A DNA stretch of 6,005 bases from Actinomycetes bacterium (GTDB lineage Bacteria; Actinomycetota; Acidimicrobiia; Acidimicrobiales; RAAP-2), in the NCBI GenBank assembly GCA_021807965.1, contig JAKBCI010000111.1, forward strand, positions 1 through 6,005. Reading direction: 5' to 3'. Shown piece by piece: positions 1 to 5,148 of the stretch (positions are counted from its first letter, which is position 1; the number at the start of each line of letters is the position of its first letter). The notes beneath the pieces were generated by a model that worked only from the letters and a program-made list of their open reading frames with translations, did no database searches and was not told where the DNA came from. Both the position numbers and the translations under genes were made by a program.

Positions 1-198
1 GCGCCTTGCGCTGACCACGAATGGAAGACGGACGCTCGTTCTCGCTCGACGCTGCTCAATGCTGACTGGTCATTCGCCATAATCCACACCCTTCTCTACG
101 CCACCGACGCTAACGCATTGTTCGCGGAACTGGCGACGGCGAGGTCGGCGCCGCGCGACTATCCACGCGGCGCCGAGCAACTCTTACGGGCAACTTAG
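1..198 (+). CDS. C-terminal end of an unrecognised protein (partial, 65 codons)
   Basis: The first reading frame is open from the first base of the window to a TAG at 196-198, so only the last 65 residues of a possible gene are visible. The translation has a normal mixed composition (for example ADWSFAIIHTLLYATDANAL, predicted mostly helical) and about two thirds of codons end in G or C, compatible with real coding. I do not recognise the family and see no motif. A perfect 11-bp GC inverted repeat falls inside its last codons (145-176). It is followed by 83 bases of spacer before the next gene on the same strand, so co-transcription with 282-797 is possible but not shown. A chance open frame cannot be excluded, because the start lies outside the window. 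Confidence 0.45.
   Translation, partial: APCADHEWKTDARSRSTLLNADWSFAIIHTLLYATDANALFAELATARSAPRDYPRGAEQLLRAT
145..176. repeat. Perfect 11-bp GC-rich inverted repeat (stem-loop)
   Basis: TCGGCGCCGCG at 145-155 and its exact reverse complement CGCGGCGCCGA at 166-176 flank a 10-base loop (cgactatcca). It sits 19 bases before the TAG at 196-198. No T-run follows, so it is not a classic intrinsic terminator, although actinobacterial terminators often lack a U-tract. A terminator overlapping the gene end, or a mobile palindromic repeat, are both possible. Confidence 0.6.
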
Positions 199-242
199 CG
201 AGGGCATAGCCGGTCATCATGACGCATCGCCACGCTGGGTAG

Positions 243-268
243 TACTCGGCGACGACCGAGCTCGAGTA
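243..268 (+). promoter_or_regulatory. Overlapping alternative hairpins just upstream of a ribosome binding site
   Basis: CTCGG (245-249) can pair with CCGAG (256-260), while TACTCG (243-248) can pair with CGAGTA (263-268). The two pairings compete for the same left-hand bases, and the second runs into the first base of the AAGGAG Shine-Dalgarno at 268-273 of the gene at 282. This is what a leader that modulates translation could look like, but stems of 5-6 bp are common in GC-rich DNA and the functional claim is inference only. Confidence 0.2.
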
Positions 269-281
269 AGGAGACCGACCC

Positions 282-797
282 GTGTATCGATCAACCGCAA
301 AGCGCGCGAAGCAGGTGGGTACGTGGGCCGTGGCCGCGCTCGCCGCGGTCGGGTCTGGCGTGCTGGTCGCGCACCTCAGTGCTCACGCGACCGCGAGCAG
401 GCCCGCTGTGTCCCCGGCGATTAACGTCGGCGCGTCCAGCGCGACGTTGTCGTCGCTGGCGTCGTCGAGCGAGTCGTCACGAGCGATCACCGTCGCCGCG
501 CCCTTGGGCGTTGTCAGTCCGAGCACGGTCGTCTCGGTCACGTCACGCTCGCTGACGGTGCGCAGCCGCTCCGGTGTGACGTCGACCTACGGGCTCACCC
601 CGTCAACTGTCGTGCTGAGCGGTCGTCAGCACACGACGATCGCCCGCGTACGGGTCGGCGACACCGTCTTCGTCGTGCCCGCGGCATCAGGTACGTCGAC
701 GGCAGGCACCATCGGTATCCTGCCGTCGAGTGGCGGTCACGAACGCGAAGTAGGTTCTGACGCGACCAACGATGGCGCACTGTCGGGGGACCTGTAA
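282..797 (+). CDS. Small exported or membrane-anchored protein with DUF5666-like domain
   Basis: The protein has 171 residues and begins at GTG 282; AAGGAG at 268-273 lies 8 bases upstream and fixes the start. Residues 1-12 are positively charged (three K, two R), and 13-35 form a hydrophobic Ala/Val/Gly-rich helix ending near HLSAHA, read as an uncleaved signal anchor or a signal peptide. Residues 38-72 are a Ser/Ala/Thr-rich low-complexity linker. Residues about 78-148 look like one small beta domain: VVSVTSRSLTVRSRSGVTST, then a Thr/Val strand (STVVLSG) and ARVRVGDTVFVVPA. That order (short strands, a 'VGD.V.V' turn, late small residues) is typical of DUF5666-type domains, whose function is unknown. 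The tail is acidic and polar. It probably acts outside the membrane. No partner gene is evident. The domain call is from pattern only; the export signal is the firmer part. Confidence 0.75.
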   Translation: MYRSTAKRAKQVGTWAVAALAAVGSGVLVAHLSAHATASRPAVSPAINVGASSATLSSLASSSESSRAITVAAPLGVVSPSTVVSVTSRSLTVRSRSGVTSTYGLTPSTVVLSGRQHTTIARVRVGDTVFVVPAASGTSTAGTIGILPSSGGHEREVGSDATNDGALSGDL

Positions 798-1329
798 CGA
801 GCCACTGATCTCGCTGTTCCGAGGTCAATGGAATGGAGTCACGAGCTCTTGCTCAACCGCTTCGACGGCTCAGTCGATGGCATCACCGCAGTCTCTGAAC
901 CCGGTTCGCCCTGACTTCGTCGAGGCGTCGAGCACTCGGCTGATCGCCACACGTGGCCAATCGTCTATTCGACTAGCGGCCACCTCGAGCCGGTCCCTTG
1001 TTTCGTCACGAGGGGTTTGTTAGCGCGCGTTGCACCGCGAGGATCCCCGCCACGACAGTCCATCCGAAGTGATCATCCACCGCGCAAGGGGAGTGGTGAT
1101 CGCCGGCAATCGTGGCGCTGTCCTGAGACTTGTCGAAGGACCGATGACCCGTCAAACCAAGCCGGTCACGATCGGCGCAATGGCGACGTTGGGCGACGCC
1201 ACCAACCACAACGCGGACGAGTCCAACTCACCATCCTCGCCAAGAGGTGTGCTACACGTAGCCGTGGTGATGGGCGAGGCCAGTGGATGTTCTCTCGTCG
1301 CGCCCGCGAGCACGTTCACCGAGTGGCGA
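798..1329. other. 532-base gap with no convincing gene
   Basis: Every frame is either interrupted or has the composition of a shadow. The best stretches are a reverse frame 1006-1209 (67 codons, ends in LTNPS) and a forward frame from ATG 1144 preceded by GAAGGA at 1135-1140. The latter continues without a stop through the acetyltransferase gene antisense to it, so I treat it as chance. GCTAC-AC-GTAGC (1251-1262) is a small palindrome beyond the 3' end of the acetyltransferase gene. No terminator, tRNA or repeat array is visible. Confidence 0.5.
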
Positions 1330-1896
1330 CTACGTAGCTGGGGCCTCTATGGAACGGGTGACGATCCACGCGTGCTTGCCCACCTGACGAACGCGACTGA
1401 ACCCCAGTTCCTCGAAGAGCTCGACGGTGGCGCTGAAGAGGAAGCGGCCCTGTGCCTCTCGCCCCAGCGTGGTCTCAGAGATCGACTCGACTCGACCGCC
1501 GCCGGCGTCGGCGATCTGGTCGAGCGCACCCGTCAACGCGGCGCGAGCGACACCTTGTCCGCGGTGACGTCGGTCCACGAAGATGCACGCGATGCGCCAC
1601 TGGGCGGGGAGCGGAGGGTCCTTGGCGTACGCTCGCGCGTGCTTGAGGTGAAGGCTGTTCGCCGGACCGTACTGACACCAACCCTGGGCAAGGCCATCTT
1701 GATCGACGACGAGTGACGCGTGCGCTCGGCCGTTCATCACCAACTGCTCTTTCACGGTGCGCGGAACGCTGACGCCGCGTTGGTACTCGACGTGGTTGGG
1801 GGCGCACCAGCACCCCCCGTAGATTCCGTTGTTGCGCTCAACGAGGTCGACGAAGGACTCCCAGGTCCTCGCATCGAGGCGGTCAATCGTATACAT
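1330..1896 (-). CDS. GNAT family N-acetyltransferase
   Basis: This is 188 residues from ATG (1894-1896) to TAG (1330-1332). GNAT enzymes move an acetyl group from acetyl-CoA to an amine; the substrate cannot be told here. The acetyl-CoA pyrophosphate loop is clear: IACIFVDRRHRGQGVARAAL at residues 102-121, with R-x-x-G-x-G at 110-115 and the preceding beta-4 strand. Residues 155-180 give the final beta strands, with the usual ELFEELGFSRVR bulge. A distinctive N-terminal GGCWCAPNH (residues 27-35, Cys29 and Cys31) matches a subgroup of bacterial GNATs with a CWC motif after the first helix. Length is normal for a single GNAT domain. There is no good Shine-Dalgarno just before this ATG; the open frame continues upstream to ATG 2130 (78 extra residues) and to GTG 2139. 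I prefer 1896 because the domain begins there, the extension is low-complexity (Ser/Arg/Thr/Gly), and third-position GC by hand count drops from about 79% to about 64% upstream. Cytoplasmic, monocistronic. Confidence 0.88.
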   Translation of the reverse strand: MYTIDRLDARTWESFVDLVERNNGIYGGCWCAPNHVEYQRGVSVPRTVKEQLVMNGRAHASLVVDQDGLAQGWCQYGPANSLHLKHARAYAKDPPLPAQWRIACIFVDRRHRGQGVARAALTGALDQIADAGGGRVESISETTLGREAQGRFLFSATVELFEELGFSRVRQVGKHAWIVTRSIEAPAT

Positions 1897-2138
1897 CGAG
1901 CGGACCACTGACGGAGTCTGCCATCCGCTGGCGACACGGCGCAATGGCAATCGTGTCGGCGGCGTTGCTGTCGTGCTGCGCGCGGCGAGTCGTTCGTCCT
2001 TCGCGCCCAACGTGTTGAGGCGTGCAGATGACCCTTTCGAGGTCCCCCGTACTGACCCCCCGACGACACGTGAAGAAGGCGCGCCCACTTGCGAGCCATA
2101 TCGTTGTTCGAACGGATTGGGAACCTTCATCCGAGTCA

Positions 2139-2144
2139 CTCCTT
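2139..2144 (-). promoter_or_regulatory. Orphan-looking Shine-Dalgarno AAGGAG ahead of an upstream in-frame ATG
   Basis: On the reverse strand AAGGAG (2139-2144) stands exactly 8 bases before ATG at 2128-2130, the best start signal in this part of the window. That ATG is in frame with the acetyltransferase and no stop codon intervenes over 78 codons. Either the acetyltransferase truly carries a long N-terminal extension, or this is the start of a lost gene whose remainder was deleted or eroded. Confidence 0.5.
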
Positions 2145-2221
2145 ACGACGGTCGTGTCCAAGGAACGTCGTCGCTCATAATCGCCGAATATCTCGACCGT
2201 ACGCCGTAACGCCAGCGCGCC

Positions 2222-2283
2222 GGCTACGTAGCCACTGCTGGCCAGCCCGATCGTTCTGCACCACCACTGGAATCCTGGTGGTG
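2222..2283. repeat. Palindrome cluster: two perfect palindromes and a hairpin
   Basis: GGCTACGTAGCC (2222-2233) and GCTGGCCAGC (2237-2246) are each perfect palindromes separated by three bases. A third element follows: CACCACCA (2259-2266) pairs exactly with TGGTGGTG (2276-2283) over a 9-base loop. Such density of perfect symmetry in 62 bases of non-coding DNA suggests protein-binding sites or RNA structure, but no known consensus is matched. Confidence 0.4.
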
Positions 2284-2293
2284 GCCAAAACGG

Positions 2294-2304
2294 AACGTGA
2301 CGTT
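2294..2304. promoter_or_regulatory. Dyad AACGT-G-ACGTT, possible operator
   Basis: A perfect 5+1+5 inverted repeat lies 115 bases upstream of the gene at 2420. Its position and symmetry fit a dimeric repressor or activator site, but it is short and unsupported by a second copy. Confidence 0.2.
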
Positions 2305-2419
2305 AAGGGTCCACGGGAGTGGTCGCCGTCAGCAGCGCCAGATCTTCTCGCGACGAGGGAGCCGCGCACCGTGCTGTGGTCACCCCGGACGCGTGAATGC
2401 GGGACGATAAGGTGGCGCG

Positions 2420-2929
2420 GTGAGCGGCGCGGGCCTGTCCTTCTCGAATCAACTTCGCGTAGGCGACTTGAGTCGACAGGAATTGCGGGCCGAACTCGAC
2501 GAGTTGGGTGTGCAGCTCAATGCGTCAGCTGACACTCTGCTCAAAAGTTCGATCTTCGACCGGCAACGGTTCGAGTCCTTTCACGTTGTCCTGTGCACGG
2601 TTCGACAGATCGGGGTCAACGGCGACGCGACCTTGTCTTCAATATTCTCACGCGCTCGCGAGGCGGGTCTCTCGCTCTGTCCGGATGTCACGGGGCCCTA
2701 TCTACGGCTGGCTATGACTGACCAGGCTTCTGTTCCTGGTTCGGTTGCGTCTGACGGTTGCGCGCCAGTTGGCTCGATAACCGTCGCATCGGCTCCTCTC
2801 GACCACGACGACGTCTTACCCAAGGGCTTCTATGTGAGAGCAGTCGATGGCGTTCTATGGCTGCGCGGATTTCACGCCACCGAGGGCCACGTGTGGTCCC
2901 CGGACGACTGCTTCGCCTTCAGGGCGTGA
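2420..2929 (+). CDS. Conserved-looking uncharacterised protein, 169 residues
   Basis: It begins at GTG 2420: a TAA in the same frame at 2408-2410 rules out anything longer, and AAGGTGG (2409-2415), close to the ideal AAGGAGG, lies 4 bases upstream. It ends at TGA 2927-2929. There is no signal peptide or membrane segment, so it is cytoplasmic. Residues 17-45 form an amphipathic helical region (SRQELRAELDELGVQLNASA), 53-85 a mixed segment with TVRQIGVNGDATLSSIFSRA, then LCPDVTGPYLRLAMTDQ (86-102). The C-terminal third has the most memorable signature: DDVLPKGFYVRAVDGVLWLR (130-149), then GFHATEGHVWSPDDCFAF (150-167). From memory, similarly sized proteins with a K-G-hydrophobic-Y-hydrophobic-R and 'DG.LWLRG' core occur in Bacillota and other bacteria, without a known role. 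It is monocistronic. Real gene: confident; function: unknown. Confidence 0.82.
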   Translation: MSGAGLSFSNQLRVGDLSRQELRAELDELGVQLNASADTLLKSSIFDRQRFESFHVVLCTVRQIGVNGDATLSSIFSRAREAGLSLCPDVTGPYLRLAMTDQASVPGSVASDGCAPVGSITVASAPLDHDDVLPKGFYVRAVDGVLWLRGFHATEGHVWSPDDCFAFRA

Positions 2930-2944
2930 GATCCCTCTGGAACT

Positions 2945-2963
2945 CGTCCAACGACCGTGGACG
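2945..2963 (+). terminator. Weak stem-loop after the 2420-2929 gene
   Basis: CGTCCA (2945-2950) pairs with TGGACG (2958-2963) over a 7-base loop, 15 bases beyond the TGA at 2927-2929. The stem is short and there is no following T-run, so this is a position-based candidate for a factor-independent terminator of the actinobacterial, U-less kind. Confidence 0.25.
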
Positions 2964-3032
2964 GTCAGTGGAAACTGCATGCGCAGCTCTCGGCGCCTTC
3001 GAAGGAGGGGACGCGGGGCTTAACCCCCATCG

Positions 3033-3060
3033 GTGATATCACGGAGTCACGTCGTGATTC
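3033..3060. repeat. Two adjacent dyads, possible operator
   Basis: GTGATATCAC (3033-3042) is a perfect 10-bp palindrome. One base later GAGTCACG-T-CGTGATTC (3044-3060) is an 8+1+8 inverted repeat with one G-T mismatch. They share the half-sequence ATCACG/CGTGAT, as expected for two copies of one dimer site. They lie about 380 bases before the next gene, far for a simple operator. Confidence 0.3.
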
Positions 3061-3422
3061 GCGTGCGCCGTACCAACTCGCCACCGAGGAACAATGTTGT
3101 TCAACGCTGCGACCAAAAGGCGAGGGGGTCACGTCCATGATCCCCCGTGGTGGGATGCGGCTCAGTGCGAAGGACGGTCCACGTAGCCGCAATGCGGTCG
3201 GGCCCGACAGGAGTGGGAGGCCGTCGTCTGCTCAGTCGCCAGTTCGGGCGGCACGAGGCGCAACGTGTCTCGCCGTCGCCTCACTGCACGGTGTCGACGG
3301 AGTTCGGCGCCTCACGTTGGTGCAAGTAGCCTCGAGTACTCTCGTGGCTTCGCGGGCGACGTTTCGTGGCGATGGCCGCGATCGGCAAGCGAGAACTCGT
3401 ACGTAGGCTGGCCACGAGAACC

Positions 3423-3428
3423 TGGAGG
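3423..3428 (+). promoter_or_regulatory. Shine-Dalgarno that fixes the alpha/beta hydrolase start
   Basis: TGGAGG stands 7 bases before GTG 3436. The reading frame is open further upstream to GTG 3265, but that start has no comparable signal and the added 57 residues are Arg/Ser-rich with weak codon bias, so 3436 is chosen. Confidence 0.7.
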
Positions 3429-3435
3429 TTCGAGC

Positions 3436-3996
3436 GTGAGTGAATGCGTCGATTGGCCGGTTGAAACTGATGACCCGGTCGGGCTCGCCGTGCTCTTGCC
3501 CGGCCGGAACTACCCGGCCACGATGCCGCTACTCACCTTCGCGGGTCATGCCGCATCTCGACGAGCGTGGCGGGTTCGCGCCGTGTCGTGGGATGCACCG
3601 CAACTAGATACCGGGCCCCTGATCGACTGGGCAGGCGCCCAACTACGTGAGGCGGTTGGGGAGTTTGATGGCCGGGTACTGGTTGTCGGGAAATCGCTCG
3701 GCACGTGCAGCGCGGACTACGCCACCCGCCGCGGCTACGACGCCGTCTGGCTGACGCCACTACTACACCTTCCCGACGTCGTCGAAGCGATGACCCGCAA
3801 CCCGGCACGACAGCTCTTGATCGGCGGCGCGCGCGATCCGGCGTGGGACCTCGAAGTCGCGCGCACGATCGGTGGGGATGTCGTTGAAATCGAAGGCGCC
3901 GACCACGGCATGTTCGCCCACGACGCTGTTCGAACCGCCGAACTGCACGTCGAGGTCACCCGCGTGATTGACCACTGGCTCAAAATCACGCCGTGA
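3436..3996 (+). CDS. Small alpha/beta-fold hydrolase
   Basis: 186 residues from GTG 3436 to TGA 3994-3996. The fold is readable in order: strand plus oxyanion loop VGLAVLLPGRNYPATMPLL (15-33), a second strand with the VRAVSWDAP turn (47-55), helix LIDWAGAQLREAV (62-74), then the nucleophile elbow VLVVGKSLGTCSADYA (81-96) in which G-K-S-L-G places the catalytic serine at residue 87. Strand AVWLTPLL (103-110) is followed by QLLIGGARDPAWD (126-138), with the acid at Asp134 (or Asp138), and VEIEGADHGMF (150-160), with the catalytic histidine at 157. The complete Ser-Asp-His set argues for an active esterase- or lipase-like enzyme; the substrate is unknown. The protein is shorter than most of the superfamily because it lacks a cap domain. 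No signal peptide, so cytoplasmic. It stands alone; no partner gene adjoins it. Confidence 0.88.
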   Translation: MSECVDWPVETDDPVGLAVLLPGRNYPATMPLLTFAGHAASRRAWRVRAVSWDAPQLDTGPLIDWAGAQLREAVGEFDGRVLVVGKSLGTCSADYATRRGYDAVWLTPLLHLPDVVEAMTRNPARQLLIGGARDPAWDLEVARTIGGDVVEIEGADHGMFAHDAVRTAELHVEVTRVIDHWLKITP

Positions 3997-4117
3997 CGAT
4001 CAGCGGAGCCGCCAGGTGATTGTCTGCTCGAGTTGAGGATTGCTCGGCTCGTGATGGTTCGTCGGACTTAAGGGGTCAACAGGAAGTACCGGTGTGAGAA
4101 CTCGAGGGATCTCGCTC

Positions 4118-4134
4118 GTCAGGAAATGCCTGAC
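4118..4134. promoter_or_regulatory. Perfect inverted repeat GTCAGG-N5-CCTGAC, possible operator
   Basis: A 6-bp perfect stem with a 5-base centre lies 50 bases before the start codon of the zinc-finger/HTH pseudogene. Its right arm overlaps the candidate -35 box CTGACA, the placement expected of a repressor site. Confidence 0.35.
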
Positions 4135-4156
4135 ACCGTGAGGTGATCGCTAATAA
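4130..4156 (+). promoter_or_regulatory. Candidate promoter of the zinc-finger/HTH pseudogene
   Basis: CTGACA (4130-4135, one base from TTGACA) and TAATAA (4151-4156) are separated by 15 bases, or 16 if AATAAC is taken as the -10. TAATAACT is conspicuously AT-rich for this DNA. Transcription would begin near 4163, just ahead of the AAGGAGAGG at 4166-4174. Spacing is on the short side, so moderate confidence. Confidence 0.35.
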
Positions 4157-4184
4157 CTCCAGGCGAAGGAGAGGCTGGCTCGCC

Positions 4185-4544
4185 ATGTCCGATCCACTCG
4201 CAAGCACGTCCTACTCATGTTGACTACGGCCGCGCGTCGCAGTGGCGAGGGTGGTGGTCGGCCCGGGGGTGTTCATCCGCAATGAATGCGTGGACCTGTG
4301 CAGCCAGCTCATCAGCAGCCCACCGGTCCCTGCCGCCGGACTTGAGCTCGTGGGAGGAGAACCCGGACCTTGACGGTGTGTTCCTGAGCCACCGCGAATG
4401 GCTTCCGCCAACACGCAGGTCGAGTGCAACCTCGCGCACTGGGTGCACCGGGCGAGAGCGCTCGGGGCCACGTGGGCGACATTCGGTGCGTCGCTGAGCA
4501 TGACTCGCCAGTTAGGGTGGGAGCGGTTCTCAGGCGAGACATAA
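4185..4544 (+). pseudogene. Decayed ClpX C4-type zinc-finger / helix-turn-helix protein gene
   Basis: One frame runs from ATG 4185 (AAGGAGAGG at 4166-4174) to TAA 4542-4544 with two internal TGA codons, at 4221-4223 and 4371-4373, and no frameshift. The N-terminal part aligns without gaps to the ClpX zinc-binding domain: VVVGPGVFIRNECVDLCSQL corresponds to the 'AGPxVYICDECVDLC' half, and the 12 residues before GPGV reach exactly to the position of the CSFC motif. There the four ligand cysteines read Tyr (TAC 4212-4214), stop (TGA 4221-4223), Arg (CGC 4278-4280) and Cys (TGC 4287-4289); each loss is explained by one base change from a Cys codon. The C-terminal part, HWVHRARALGATWATFGASL then SMTRQLGWERFSGE, is a helix-turn-helix that in intact relatives reads like 'GMTRQSAWERFSGE'. 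Such small proteins are known in actinobacteria but not functionally defined. The second TGA may replace a linker Trp. ATG 4398 could still give a 48-residue HTH peptide. Confidence 0.82.
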
Positions 4545-4917
4545 CGGCTGACCCGTGAGGTCCGCTCATTTCCGAAGTGCCGGTAAGCGCCACGTTCGTG
4601 CCCGTCATCGGATTCGACTCGCTGGCCGTGATCGCGGACAGTTCGCCCGACGGTGCGCACTCGGCGGACCTGGCTCTACCCTCTACCAGGAGATACGTTT
4701 CCGCAATCCCCCTTGGTGAGAGATTCCCACTATTACGAACCCCCCATGAGTAAAGGCTTTTCGTGACTGGTGTAGCAACGAAATTCGATATCGAATCCAG
4801 GCGTCTCGACTTTCACCACGAAATGTGCCCATCGTCACCAGCGCCGATTTGCAGGTGATCGCTGGGACTTCCGCGAATTGGATCTGACCAGGTTCTCTAA
4901 ATGGACGACGAACTCGT
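4545..4917. other. 373-base gap with a low-GC patch; no convincing gene
   Basis: From about 4690 to 4910 GC falls to roughly 50%, clearly below the surrounding DNA. A forward frame at 4565-4680 (SATFVPVIGFDSLAVIADSS) has strong third-position G/C bias but no start signal and runs directly after a stop, so it may be an eroded gene piece; I do not recognise it. A perfect 14-bp palindrome lies at 4783-4796. No terminator or RNA gene seen. Confidence 0.45.
4783..4796. repeat. Perfect 14-bp palindrome ATTCGATATCGAAT
   Basis: The sequence is identical to its own reverse complement across all 14 bases, with no loop, so it is more like a symmetric protein-binding site than an RNA hairpin. It lies in the low-GC patch between the zinc-finger pseudogene and the transposase relic. 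Confidence 0.45.
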
Positions 4918-5148
4918 AGGAGTTTGCCCCATGCAGGCGATATCCGATGGCCCAGTTGGTGCACTGGGGACCGCAGTCGGCGTGATCGATGCCGCCGGAG
5001 ACCTATTGGCGTTGCCAGTTGGCTATCGGCATAGTGGCGACCACACGCTCTGAACTGATGTGGACGTCGGTCTCCAGCCGACGATGTGTCCACTCAATAC
5101 GTCGAACACCACGCAGTAGAACACTCGGCCGTGCTTGGTGGTGCGTCA
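4918..5148 (-). pseudogene. Relic of an IS3-type transposase (OrfB, rve integrase core)
   Basis: Read on the reverse strand, two frames joined by a frameshift near 5058 give a recognisable piece of an IS3-type DDE transposase. The first frame (5145 downward) reads TTKHGRVFYCVVFDVLSGHI then VGW, matching the usual 'EGKVYCCVVLDVFSRRVVGW'. The second frame (from about 5060 down) reads VVATMPIANWQRQ, a TAG at 5003-5005, then SGGIDHADCGPQCTNWAIGY then RLHGA, matching 'MAI...HSDHGxQFTSWAFGxRL'. The second catalytic Asp is kept (GAC, 4976-4978), but the following His is Cys and the Phe of 'QFT' is Cys. The first Asp region (a TGA stands at 5146-5148) and the whole third-Glu segment are missing or unrecognisable. 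No terminal inverted repeats or target duplications were found. It cannot encode an active enzyme. Confidence 0.78.

Larger units (their letters stand above)
1897..2419. other. 523-base gap: no gene, several palindromes
   Basis: This is the divergent intergenic space between the acetyltransferase (reverse) and the gene at 2420 (forward), so both promoters should lie in it. Frames here are open by chance only, with weak third-position bias. It holds the AAGGAG/ATG signal on the reverse strand, ACGAC-G-GTCGT at 2145-2155, two abutting palindromes and a hairpin at 2222-2283, and AACGT-G-ACGTT at 2294-2304. I could not place a confident -35/-10 pair. Confidence 0.5.
2930..3435. other. 506-base gap with no convincing gene
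   Basis: Frames are open in places but carry poor coding bias and unrecognisable, Arg/Ser-rich translations. Two small ORFs have some start signals: ATG 3094-3186 (30 codons, GAGGA three bases upstream) and ATG 3372-3443 (23 codons), which overlaps the next gene start by 8 bases. Neither resembles anything I know. Dyads at 3033-3060 and the weak stem at 2945-2963 are the only structures. It probably contains the promoter of the alpha/beta hydrolase gene. Confidence 0.45.

Noticed and set aside
1006..1209. 67-codon reverse open frame before the GNAT gene's 3' flank
   Set aside because: No ribosome binding site, mediocre codon bias, unrecognised translation.
1030..1716. Long forward open frame across the acetyltransferase region
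   Set aside because: More than half lies antisense to the clear GNAT gene; codon bias and motifs favour the reverse strand.
2568..2578. tRNA T-arm-like GGTTCGAGTCC
   Set aside because: It lies inside the well-supported gene 2420-2929 (encoding RFES), with no acceptor or anticodon stem around it.
3094..3186. 30-codon forward ORF beginning MLFNAATKRR
   Set aside because: GAGGA is only three bases from the ATG, codon bias is weak, and the product is unrecognised.
1251..3406. Recurring ACGTAG/CTACGT palindromic words (1251, 1330, 2222, 3181, 3401)
   Set aside because: The five-base core CTACG/CGTAG occurs about as often as expected in 6 kb, and the flanks differ between copies.
4221..4223. UGA read as selenocysteine at the second zinc-ligand position
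   Set aside because: It aligns exactly with a ligand Cys, which is tempting, but two other ligands are Tyr and Arg and a second TGA occurs in the linker, so the site is dead rather than recoded.
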